DNA of 64,000 bases, from contig NZ_QJKC01000005.1 of assembly GCF_003202035.1 (NCBI RefSeq), positions 62,001-126,000 on the forward strand. The letters run 5' to 3'. A program made the translations under genes and the position numbers. This stretch comes from Aquitalea magnusonii (GTDB lineage: Bacteria; Pseudomonadota; Gammaproteobacteria; Burkholderiales; Chromobacteriaceae). This document shows, piece by piece, positions 34,107 through 42,400 of this stretch (positions are counted from its first letter, which is position 1; each line of letters begins with the position of its first letter). The notes under the pieces were generated by a model. The model made no database searches, was not told the origin of the DNA, and saw only the letters and a program-made list of their open reading frames with translations.

Positions 34107-34223
34107 AACTTATGGCAAAGCCGGTGAAAGCCGGTGACGCAAAACTAAAGGGACTACCGGACGCCTAGCGTTCCCATGTCAGCCAGTTGCCTGCTACCGC
34201 CCGGTAGCTGACAGCGCCTTTAG
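34107..34223 (+). ncRNA. Cyclic-di-GMP-I (GEMM) riboswitch and expression platform
   Basis: The GEMM-I signature is readable: GGCAAAGCCGGT, GAAA tetraloop, then GCCGGTGACGCAAA (34114-34143), ACTAAAGGGACTACCGG, and the second-helix part GTCAGCCAGTTGCC matching consensus GGCAGCCGGGTTGCC. The aptamer covers about 34107-34192. The rest offers mutually exclusive pairings: CTACCGG (34154-34160) or GCTACCG (34193-34199) can each pair with CCGGTAG (34201-34207), and CTAAAGG (34145-34151) can pair with CCTTTAG (34217-34223). It lies directly before the calpain-like gene and should tie its expression to c-di-GMP. Direction of control is not decided. Confidence 0.83.
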
Positions 34224-34251
34224 CTTTGCTTTGGATCCCCAAAGGAAAACG

Positions 34252-37200
34252 ATGAGCGCCTCAAACACTCTCCCCCGTCAGCAAGACAATGTGCTGGCAA
34301 ATGCGACCTCCGCCAAGGCGGCCGACGGTTTGCTGTCTGATGCCGGTTTTCCGGGGCAAAGCAATGTTTCTGCATCACCGACCTTGCCTGTCTATCAGTC
34401 GGCCCTGCCCAACAGCCTGCTGGCCGCTACGGTCAGTGCAACGGCTGCCAGCACGGCAGCGCTGTCCAATACCGCATCCACTACAGCGATCAGCAACAGC
34501 ACGCTGAAGCTGAGCTCGGCCACAACGGCACCATCGTGGATTGCCACGCTGTCCGACTCGGTGTTGAAGGCTGACATGAACGCCATGTCCGGTACCGTGA
34601 CCGAAGCCGGGCTGGCCAAGCTGGTGACTGATTTGTCCGCCGAGCTGACCAGCAACAAGACCACGCTGTCCAGCAGCCAGTTCAATGATCTGAAAAGCAT
34701 TGTCACCAACCTGAATGTTGGTGAAACGGCGTCGTCCTATTCCCAATACACCCTGAATGCGCTGGTCAACGGCAATGCCGCCAATGCCTCCTGGACGGGT
34801 GGCAATGCATCCAGCAGCAGCCTGGGCAATCTGGCTGTCGGCTCCAGCGCTGCCCAATTGAGCAATCTAAACGGCAAGTGGTTGCAGGGTGCGGACCTGC
34901 CCTCGTCCACCGTCACCGTCGATGGCTCCACCTCAAAAATCACCTACAGCACCAGCACTGCTTCCCTGTTTGGCAGCAGCGGCCCGCTGGCCAGCGATAT
35001 CAATCAGGGCAAACTGGGTGACTGCTACTTCCTGTCGTCGATTGCCGAAGTGGCCAGCCAGAACGCCGGCATCATCAAGAACATGATTACGGAGAACGGT
35101 AACGGTAGCTATGGCGTGGCCTTCCACTTCCATGGCAGCACCGAGTACGTCACCGTCAACAATGTGCTGCAAACCGGCTGCAACTCTGGCAGCAATATGT
35201 GGGCGACCCTGCTGGAAAAAGCCTATGCCCAGCTGCAGGCCATCAATGTGACCACCGGCAACAGCTACACCGGCAACAGCTTTACCGCCATCGGCAATGG
35301 CGGCCTGCCGGAATATGCCTTGGAGTCGATTACCGGGGCATCGCAGATCACCGACTTCTGCGCCAGTGGTTCCAGCTGGCTGTGCCGTACCTATAATGCA
35401 TCGCTGTCCGGTACCGGTTCGCAAAATGGCCTGAGCAATGCCACGGTATTAAGCTCACTCAAAACCCATCTCGCGGCCGGGGATGACCTGGTGTTGTCGT
35501 CCAACACCTGGAGCTATGACGCTGGCGGCAAAGTGCAGCTGGTGGCCGGCCATGCCCTGTCGATCTATGGCATCGATGCAGCCAATGGCAATCTGGAAAT
35601 TCGCAATCCCTGGGGCAGCCAGAGCGGTCAATACTGGAACACCACTTTCGAAGTCAGCCTGGCTACCCTGCTGGCCGCCGGCGATACCATCACCGTGGAC
35701 AATGCCGGTGGCACCGTGCCGCTGGTGCCCAAAGCGCCGGTAATCAGTGCCCAGACCGCCAACCAGACCGTTGCCGCCAACCATGCCTTCTCGCTGTCGC
35801 TGGGTAATGTTTTCAGCGACCCGCAAAACCAGACGCTGAGCTACAAGGTAACCCAGGCCAACGGTCAGGCCCTGCCGTCCTGGCTCAGCTTCAATGCCAG
35901 CACCAACACCCTGTCCGGCACCACGCCGCTGACTTCCAGCTCGACGCAGGTGCTGGTAACTGTGACCGATACGTCCGGCCTGTCCGCCAGCGAAACCTTT
36001 TCCATCACCGATACCGCACTGGCACCAACCCTGGCCAAGGCCACGGCAACTCAGCTGGTTACCCCTGGCCATAGCTTCAGCTTTGCCCTGCCGACTGGCA
36101 CCTTTACCGATCCGCAAGGTGAAACCCTCAGCTACAGCGCCAAGCTGGCCAGTGGCGCGGCCCTGCCCTCCTGGCTGAGTTTCAATGCGCAAACCCAGAC
36201 TTTCAGCGGTACGGCACCCAGCGCCAATACCACGCTGGCGCTGCAAGTAGTGGCCACCAACCAGGCTGGCCTCAGCACATCAGAGAACTTCACGCTGAAT
36301 GATGCCTACGCCGCTCCGGTTCTGAAGGCGCAGACCGCCAACCAGACCCTGGCTGCCAACCATGCCTTCTCGCTGTCGCTGGCCAATGCCTTCTCCGATC
36401 CGCAAGGCCAGACCCTCAGCTACAAGGTGACCCAGGCCAATGGCCAGGCCCTGCCGTCCTGGCTCAGCTTCAATGCCAGCACCGACACCCTGTCCGGCAC
36501 CACGCCGCTGAGCTCCAGCTCGACCCAGGTGCTGGTGAAAGTAACCGATACGGCTGGCCTGTCGACCACCGAAACCTTTACCATCAGCGATACTGCCTAC
36601 GCTCCGACGCTGAACAAGGCCACCGCGGCCCAGCAGCTCCCCCCCGGCCACAGCTTCAGCTTTGCCCTGCCGGCTGGCACCTTTACCGATCCGCAAGGTG
36701 AAACCCTCAGCTACAGCGCCAAGCTGGCCAGTGGCGCAGCCCTGCCCTCCTGGCTGAGCTTCAATGCGCAAACCCAGACATTCAGCGGTACGGCGCCCAG
36801 CGCCAATACCACGCTGGCGCTGCAAGTGGTGGCCACCAACCAGGCTGGACTGTCCACCTCGGAAACCTTCAGCCTTAACGATGGCTATGCCGCTCCGACG
36901 CTGCATACCCAGACTGCCAACCAGACCATCAATGCCGGCAAGGCTTTCAGCATCAGCCTGCCCAGCACCACCTTTGTCGATCCGCAAGGCCTGGCGCTCA
37001 CTTACAAGGCCGCGCTGGCCAATGGTCAGGCTTTGCCCAGCTGGCTGAGCTTCAATGCCCAGACCGAAACCTTCTCCGGCACGGCACCGACCACGGCTGG
37101 CACTTTCGGCATTACCCTGACCGCCACCGACAGCGCCGGCCTGTCCGCATCGGAAACCTTCTCCCTCAACGATGTGGCGAGCGTGCTCAAAGCCCCGGTG

Positions 37201-37584
37201 GTGAACCAGCTGCCGCTGGCCATCAGTTTCAATGCCAATGGCACGCTGAACATCAGCGTACCGCAAGGCACTTTTACCGATCCGCAAGGGCAGACGCTGA
37301 CCTACGGTGCCACGCAGTCCAATGGCCAGGCGCTGCCCAGCTGGATTACCTTCAACGCCAAAACCGACAGCTTTGTCGCCACACCGGGCAGCCAGACCGA
37401 ATCGGCCACCATTACCGTCAAGGCCACCGACACCTCCGGCCTGTCGGCCAGCGAAACCTTCTCCTTGTCCTTGGGTGGCACCGGAGCCGGGGCGCACGGC
37501 CTGACTCACGACAGTGCTCCGGCCATCTCGCTGGTGGGTGTCAACCTGTCGGCCGCCGCGCTGGCCGAGCTGCATCTGGCCTAA
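34252..37584 (+). CDS. Calpain-like protease with six Ig-like repeats, probable type I secretion substrate
   Basis: 1110 residues; the ATG at 34252 follows AAAGGA. There is no Sec signal. Residues 1-200 are Ser/Thr/Ala-rich. A calpain (C2) protease domain spans about 230-480 with Q252, C258 (QGKLGDCYFLSS), H434 (VAGHALSIYGID) and N452 (IRNPWGSQ). From residue 495 six cadherin-like/He-PIG Ig repeats of 96-100 residues follow (FTDPQGETLSYSAKLASGAA, LPSWLSFNA). No RTX nonapeptides are seen. The protein ends SAAALAELHLA. The facing PrtD/HlyD/TolC genes are the likely exporter. The c-di-GMP riboswitch points to a biofilm or surface role. Both are inferences. Confidence 0.87.
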   Translation: MSASNTLPRQQDNVLANATSAKAADGLLSDAGFPGQSNVSASPTLPVYQSALPNSLLAATVSATAASTAALSNTASTTAISNSTLKLSSATTAPSWIATLSDSVLKADMNAMSGTVTEAGLAKLVTDLSAELTSNKTTLSSSQFNDLKSIVTNLNVGETASSYSQYTLNALVNGNAANASWTGGNASSSSLGNLAVGSSAAQLSNLNGKWLQGADLPSSTVTVDGSTSKITYSTSTASLFGSSGPLASDINQGKLGDCYFLSSIAEVASQNAGIIKNMITENGNGSYGVAFHFHGSTEYVTVNNVLQTGCNSGSNMWATLLEKAYAQLQAINVTTGNSYTGNSFTAIGNGGLPEYALESITGASQITDFCASGSSWLCRTYNASLSGTGSQNGLSNATVLSSLKTHLAAGDDLVLSSNTWSYDAGGKVQLVAGHALSIYGIDAANGNLEIRNPWGSQSGQYWNTTFEVSLATLLAAGDTITVDNAGGTVPLVPKAPVISAQTANQTVAANHAFSLSLGNVFSDPQNQTLSYKVTQANGQALPSWLSFNASTNTLSGTTPLTSSSTQVLVTVTDTSGLSASETFSITDTALAPTLAKATATQLVTPGHSFSFALPTGTFTDPQGETLSYSAKLASGAALPSWLSFNAQTQTFSGTAPSANTTLALQVVATNQAGLSTSENFTLNDAYAAPVLKAQTANQTLAANHAFSLSLANAFSDPQGQTLSYKVTQANGQALPSWLSFNASTDTLSGTTPLSSSSTQVLVKVTDTAGLSTTETFTISDTAYAPTLNKATAAQQLPPGHSFSFALPAGTFTDPQGETLSYSAKLASGAALPSWLSFNAQTQTFSGTAPSANTTLALQVVATNQAGLSTSETFSLNDGYAAPTLHTQTANQTINAGKAFSISLPSTTFVDPQGLALTYKAALANGQALPSWLSFNAQTETFSGTAPTTAGTFGITLTATDSAGLSASETFSLNDVASVLKAPVVNQLPLAISFNANGTLNISVPQGTFTDPQGQTLTYGATQSNGQALPSWITFNAKTDSFVATPGSQTESATITVKATDTSGLSASETFSLSLGGTGAGAHGLTHDSAPAISLVGVNLSAAALAELHLA
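35734..36891 (+). repeat. Tandem duplication of a 579-base two-domain module
   Basis: 35734-36312 and 36313-36891 are both exactly 579 bases (288 + 291) and highly alike: repeat 1 matches repeat 3 and repeat 2 matches repeat 4 over long runs. Repeats 5 (36892-37191) and 6 (from 37192) are more diverged. This indicates a recent copy of a pair of Ig-like domains. Confidence 0.85.
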
Positions 37585-37600
37585 TTGTTCAGCACAACAC

Positions 37601-37634
37601 AACAGCGCACTGCCTTGACCGGCAGTGCGCTGTT
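37601..37634. terminator. Terminator between the calpain-like gene and the secretion genes
   Basis: AACAGCGCACTGCC (37601-37614) pairs perfectly with GGCAGTGCGCTGTT (37621-37634) around TTGACC. It sits between two convergent genes. The T tract on the plus strand comes only later (TGTTTTTT from about 37645), so efficiency is uncertain. Confidence 0.7.
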
Positions 37635-37691
37635 ATCATTGCTACTGTTTTTTCATTGCGATGGAGCAAACGCCGGCACGGCTGCAAGCGG

Positions 37692-39050
37692 CTAGGGCTG
37701 CCCGGCCTGTGCGGAAAAATTGCGATCCAGCAAAACCATGTCTTCGCCACGCAAGGCCCCGCTGTCGGCACGCAGGGCAATCCAGCTGACCAGCTGGTTG
37801 TATTGTGCCAGCAGCAAATCACGGCGTGCCTGGTATAGCTGCTCCTCGCTATTGAGGACGTCGGTCAGGGTCTTGACGCCGGCCCCCAGCCCCAGCTTGC
37901 TGGCCTTGACCGTTTCCTCGCTGGAGATCACGGCTTTTTTCAGTGCCGCCACCTTGCGCGCACCATTGCTGACACCATAAAACTGCCTGGTCACCTCCAG
38001 CTCTACCTGCGTTCTGGCATTGTCCAGCTCGGCCAGGGCCTGCCGGTGTTGCGCACTGGTTTGCACGATCTGCGCCGAATTATAGCCGCCGTTGAAAATG
38101 GGCAGGCTCAGCTCGATGCCGATCGCATTCTGGGTGATGCGCTGATTGATGGTGGAGACGGAACTGGCGCTGGAGCGGTCCTTGCTGGCGACCAGATCCA
38201 GCGTGGGATAGTTGCTGGCTTTGGCTTTGCGCAGTTCCTGTTCGGCGATCTGCACATTCATCTGCGCCGCGCGGATGTCCGGGCTGTACTGCAAGGCCTT
38301 GTCGCGCCAGTCGGACACCGTACCTTCGGCACCCAGATATTGCCCGATATCACTGCCCGGCTCGGCCAGCCCGGTTGCCGGTGTGCCGGTCACGGCCAGC
38401 AGGCTGCGCTCGGCGATGAGCTGCATATTGCGGGCCTCGATCAACTCCGACTCGGCCAGCGCCATGCGCGCCTCGGCGTCGTGGATGTCGGTCACCGTGC
38501 CATCGCCCTGCTCGAACAGTTTCTGGGCCTGCTGGCGCGCGCTGCTGAGCGCATGCAGCTTGGCCTCGCTCAGCGCGATGTTTTTCTGTGACAGCAACAA
38601 ACCCAGATAGGCCGACAGATAACGCACGGCCAGTTCGTTTTCCTTGCGGGAAAAAACCGCCTCGCTGTAGTCGGCGCGGGCATTGCCCTGCTGGTAGATG
38701 GCCCAGCGTTGCAGATTGAACACCGGCTGGCGCAGCTGGATGGCCGCGTCCTGGCTCATGTACTTGAGCGGCGAGGTGGACAGCGTGCCAAAAAAATCGG
38801 GGGCGGTATCCGAACCGGTGACCTTGCTGCGGTTGAAGCTGGCACTCAGTGTAGGCAGCAACTGCGCCTGCCCCAGCTGGCGGTTGGCGGCGCCGGCTTC
38901 GCGCTCGGCGCTGGCAGACTGGTATTGCGGGTCGTTCTGCCGCGCCAGCTGAAACCCCTCCAGCAAACCATAAGCCTGGGCCAAGGCCGGCAGCAGCAAG
39001 GCCGGAAGGGTGAGCAGCGCATAAAGACGACAAGGCCTGCGTACGGCCAT
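37692..39050 (-). CDS. TolC-family outer membrane channel of the type I secretion system
   Basis: 452 residues. A signal peptide covers about 1-26 (LLTLPALLLPALAQA). The mature part has the two TolC repeats of long helices (ASAEREAGAANRQLGQAQLL, QARRDLLLAQYNQLVSWIAL) and the typical start YGLLEGFQLARQNDPQYQSA. It forms the trimeric outer-membrane duct of a type I exporter. Its ATG follows the adaptor stop with no gap, so the three genes form one operon. Confidence 0.92.
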   Translation of the reverse strand: MAVRRPCRLYALLTLPALLLPALAQAYGLLEGFQLARQNDPQYQSASAEREAGAANRQLGQAQLLPTLSASFNRSKVTGSDTAPDFFGTLSTSPLKYMSQDAAIQLRQPVFNLQRWAIYQQGNARADYSEAVFSRKENELAVRYLSAYLGLLLSQKNIALSEAKLHALSSARQQAQKLFEQGDGTVTDIHDAEARMALAESELIEARNMQLIAERSLLAVTGTPATGLAEPGSDIGQYLGAEGTVSDWRDKALQYSPDIRAAQMNVQIAEQELRKAKASNYPTLDLVASKDRSSASSVSTINQRITQNAIGIELSLPIFNGGYNSAQIVQTSAQHRQALAELDNARTQVELEVTRQFYGVSNGARKVAALKKAVISSEETVKASKLGLGAGVKTLTDVLNSEEQLYQARRDLLLAQYNQLVSWIALRADSGALRGEDMVLLDRNFSAQAGQP

Positions 39051-40424
39051 TCAGCTCTCCTTGAAGGCGAGGTTCATGCGATCCAGGATGGGCTTGAGCA
39101 GATAGCGCAACATGGTGCGCTCGCCGCTCTTGATGACGATGGTGGCCGGCATGCCAGGCTTCACCTGCTGATTGCCCAGCAGCTGCATGCCAGCCGGGGT
39201 GACCTTGATTTGCGCCAGATAATAAGGCGCGCCGGTTTTCTGATCCAGCAAGCGGTCGGCGGAGAAAGTGGCCACCACGCCGGGTATCACCGGGGTGCTC
39301 TGCTGGTTCAGCGCCGGGAAGGTAATGTCGACCGGCAGGCCGGGATGCACCTTGGCGCTCATGGCCGGGTCGACCGTGGCTTCGATCAGCAAGGGCTGAT
39401 GGGTTGGCACGACATCCATCAGGGGCTGACCCGGCTGCACCACGCCACCAACGGTATGCAATTTCAAGCCCACCACCAGTCCGTCAATCGGCGAACGGAT
39501 GATGCTGTTGGCCACGGCATAGCGCTGGGCGGTAAGCCGGTCGCGCAAGGCGTCGGTTTCTTTCTGGATATCCGTCAGCTGCGACTCGACTTCTTTCTGG
39601 TAATCCTGCTGGCGCGCAATGCGGCGCAGCCTGGTTTCGGCAATGCTGTCCTGCACCCGGCCGATACTGGCAATGGTATCCGCCAGTTCGCCCTTGATTT
39701 CCGCCGCCGCCCTTTCCAGCTGGTACAAGCGGTTTTTCGGCACATAGCCACCAGCAGCCAGTTCGCGTATGCCCTCCAGCTCCTTGTCCTGCCACTTGCT
39801 TTGCTCGGCGCGGGCGGCCTTTACCCCCTGGAATCCGCGCAGCTGTTCTTTCAGCCCGTTAATGTTTTCATCCTGGGCCTGCAATTCGTTGTGCAAGGCA
39901 GCGCGGCGGGTATTGAACAGCTGGGTCTGCAGCAATTTGGCCTGCGTCACCCGCGGGTCACTGGCCAGCGCATCCAGCTCGGACGAAAAAACCAGCGTCG
40001 GCTTGCCATCGCGCTCGGCCAGCAGGCGGTCCTCGATGGCACGGGCGCTGATGAACTGCGCCAGGGTGCTGCCCATCTGCGCACGGGCCTCGGTATCGTT
40101 CAGCACAATCAGCGACTGGCCTTTTTTCACCAGCGCCCCCTCGCCTACCAGCAGCTGTTCGATGCTGCCGCCCGTCAGGTGCTGCACGGTCTGGCGATTA
40201 CTGGCCACGGTGACGCTGCCATTGGCCGTGACCCCTTCATCCAGCGGTGCCAGTGCCGCCCACAGCATGAAGCCGCCAAAACCGACCAGCAACAGCTTTA
40301 CCCCGCGCCGGCCTATGCGGCCATCATCGGTATCCACCCGGCCAAACGGCTCGATGCCCGGCTTGGCGGTGTGCTCCGGCGGCGGACGGCGGAGGGCGGC
40401 GGTCAATTTGTGGAACAGATTCAT
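39051..40424 (-). CDS. HlyD-family periplasmic adaptor of the type I secretion system
   Basis: 457 residues. A single N-terminal membrane span is near residues 40-62 (GVKLLLVGFGGFMLWAALAP). It is followed by the lipoyl half (VTVASNRQTVQHLTGGSIEQ), a long coiled-coil hairpin, the second lipoyl half (NSIIRSPIDGLVVGLKLHTV) and the beta-barrel (GMPATIVIKSGERTMLRYLL). This is the PrtE/AprE type of membrane-fusion protein linking the ABC transporter to TolC. It overlaps the upstream ABC gene by four bases. Confidence 0.94.
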   Translation of the reverse strand: MNLFHKLTAALRRPPPEHTAKPGIEPFGRVDTDDGRIGRRGVKLLLVGFGGFMLWAALAPLDEGVTANGSVTVASNRQTVQHLTGGSIEQLLVGEGALVKKGQSLIVLNDTEARAQMGSTLAQFISARAIEDRLLAERDGKPTLVFSSELDALASDPRVTQAKLLQTQLFNTRRAALHNELQAQDENINGLKEQLRGFQGVKAARAEQSKWQDKELEGIRELAAGGYVPKNRLYQLERAAAEIKGELADTIASIGRVQDSIAETRLRRIARQQDYQKEVESQLTDIQKETDALRDRLTAQRYAVANSIIRSPIDGLVVGLKLHTVGGVVQPGQPLMDVVPTHQPLLIEATVDPAMSAKVHPGLPVDITFPALNQQSTPVIPGVVATFSADRLLDQKTGAPYYLAQIKVTPAGMQLLGNQQVKPGMPATIVIKSGERTMLRYLLKPILDRMNLAFKES

Positions 40425-42178
40425 GCCTGGTTCTCGTTGGAAGTGTGGCCGGCCTGGTCCTGGGCGGCTGCCTGCTGTTGTTGCAGCGCCTGCTGGGCGG
40501 CCTGGTTCAGCGCATACAGCACCTGATCGCGCGGGCCGAACAGGTGCAACTGGCCATCGCGCATCACCAGCAGCTTGTCCACCGCATTGAGAATGCTGGT
40601 GCGATGGGTGATCAGCACCACGGTGGTACCGTGTGCTTTCAGGTCCATCACGGTGTGGATCAGTGCCTGTTCGCCAACATCGTCCAGATTGGAATTGGGT
40701 TCATCCAGTACCACGAAAGCCGGGCTGGCGTAGATGGCACGGGCCAGGGCGATACGCTGCTTCTGCCCGCCGGACAGCATGCTGCCGCCATCGCCCAGCC
40801 GGGTATCGTAGCCCTGGGGGAAGCGCAGAATCATCTCGTGCACACCGGCCCTGGTGGCGGCCTCGATCACCAGTTGCGAATCGATATCGCCAAAGCGGGC
40901 GATGTTCTCGGCAATGCTGCCTTCAAACAGCTCGATATCCTGCGGCAGATAGCCGATATGCGGGCCCAATTCGTCCTTGTTCCACTGGAAGATATCCGCG
41001 CCATCCAGCCGCACCTTGCCGGATTGCGCCGGCCAGATCCCGACCAGCAGGCGTGCCAGTGTTGATTTGCCCGCCGCGCTGGGGCCGACAATGCCGACGA
41101 TATCGCCATGCTGCATGGCGCAGCTGATGCCCTTGAGAATGGGCGCATGGCCGCCCGGCGCACCGGCCACCACTGCCTCGACCTGCACATTGCCCTGCGG
41201 CCGTGGCAGGCTCATGCCACTGAGGCGGGCCGGATACTCGGCCAGCAGATCATCCAGCCGTTGATAGGCGCTACGTGCGCCGATGAGTTGCTTCCAGGTG
41301 GCGATGGCCATTTCCACCGGCTGCAGCGCGCGCCCCATCAGGATGGAGCCGGCAATCATCATGCCGGGAGAGATTTCATTCTGGATGGCCAGCAAGGCCC
41401 CGACGGCCAGCACCAGCGACTGCAGCGACAGCCGTACCAGCTTGGAAATCGCCCCGATACGCGCGGCCTTGTCCGATGCCTCGGTCTGTTTTTCCAGCAC
41501 CCGGCTCTGAAACAGGAACCAGCGCTCGCGCAAGGCGGGCAACATGCCCATGGCCTCGATCACTTCGGCATTGCGCAGATTGTTGTTGGCGTAATTGCCA
41601 GCGGCAATCGCCGCCTGATTGGCCTCGGCCAGCGGTTTGCGGGTGGACAGCTCGGTCAGCCAGGCCAGCGCACACAGAATAAGCATGCCCCCCAGCACAA
41701 ACAGACCCAGTATCCAGTGAAACATAAAGGTAACGGCGAGGTAGATGGGCGCCCAGGGGGCATCAAAGAAGGCGAACAGCCCGTTGCCGGTAAGAAACTG
41801 GCGCACGCTGGTCAGATCATGCAGGGCCTGGCCGGCATTGCCGTTGTTCCGGCGCAGATTGCGCTCGAAAGCGGCCGTGAACACACGAAAGTTCAGCTGC
41901 ATGTCCAGACGGTTTCCCACCCGTATCAGTACTGCAGAACGCACCAGCTCCAGCAGCGACATCAGGCCGTACAGGCCCACCACCATCAGCGTCAGCATCA
42001 GCAGCGTGGTTTCGTTGCGGCTGTGCAGCACCCGGTCGTAGATCTGCAGCATGTAGATGGAAGGCAGCAGCATCAGCAGATTGATCACGGCACTGAAGCC
42101 CGCCAGCTGGTAGAAGGTTTGGCGGAAGGTCTGCAAAACCTGGGAAAGTTCGGAACGGGACTGTAACAGTCGTTTCAT
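40421..42178 (-). CDS. Type I secretion ABC transporter/ATPase (PrtD/AprD family)
   Basis: 585 residues from MKRLLQSRSELSQVLQTFRQ. Six membrane spans occupy about 25-310 and the ATPase the rest: Walker A GPSAAGKST, signature LSGGQKQR, Walker B FVVLDEPNSNLDD. There is no N-terminal C39 peptidase or peptidase-like domain, which groups it with PrtD-type exporters of RTX proteases, lipases and hemophores, not with HlyB. The substrate is probably the calpain-like protein encoded across the terminator. A 220-base gap without a gene lies upstream and should hold the operon promoter. Confidence 0.93.
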   Translation of the reverse strand: MKRLLQSRSELSQVLQTFRQTFYQLAGFSAVINLLMLLPSIYMLQIYDRVLHSRNETTLLMLTLMVVGLYGLMSLLELVRSAVLIRVGNRLDMQLNFRVFTAAFERNLRRNNGNAGQALHDLTSVRQFLTGNGLFAFFDAPWAPIYLAVTFMFHWILGLFVLGGMLILCALAWLTELSTRKPLAEANQAAIAAGNYANNNLRNAEVIEAMGMLPALRERWFLFQSRVLEKQTEASDKAARIGAISKLVRLSLQSLVLAVGALLAIQNEISPGMMIAGSILMGRALQPVEMAIATWKQLIGARSAYQRLDDLLAEYPARLSGMSLPRPQGNVQVEAVVAGAPGGHAPILKGISCAMQHGDIVGIVGPSAAGKSTLARLLVGIWPAQSGKVRLDGADIFQWNKDELGPHIGYLPQDIELFEGSIAENIARFGDIDSQLVIEAATRAGVHEMILRFPQGYDTRLGDGGSMLSGGQKQRIALARAIYASPAFVVLDEPNSNLDDVGEQALIHTVMDLKAHGTTVVLITHRTSILNAVDKLLVMRDGQLHLFGPRDQVLYALNQAAQQALQQQQAAAQDQAGHTSNENQA

Positions 42179-42400
42179 CGGCAAAAGGCTCTGGGTGATC
42201 TACATGGAAGCAAGCGCAGCGGGCGACGCAGTTGGCCTCAGCCTGTAAAAATATGTCAGCGATTTTATCACAGCGCCCGGCAGCCATGATGACGTCTTCA
42301 AGCCATGCCGGCACTGCGCTGCAGCGCTTGCCAGCACCCAGGACAGCACGCGGGGCCAGCCACCCACACGGTGAATGGCCCTCAGCCGACCGGGTACTGT

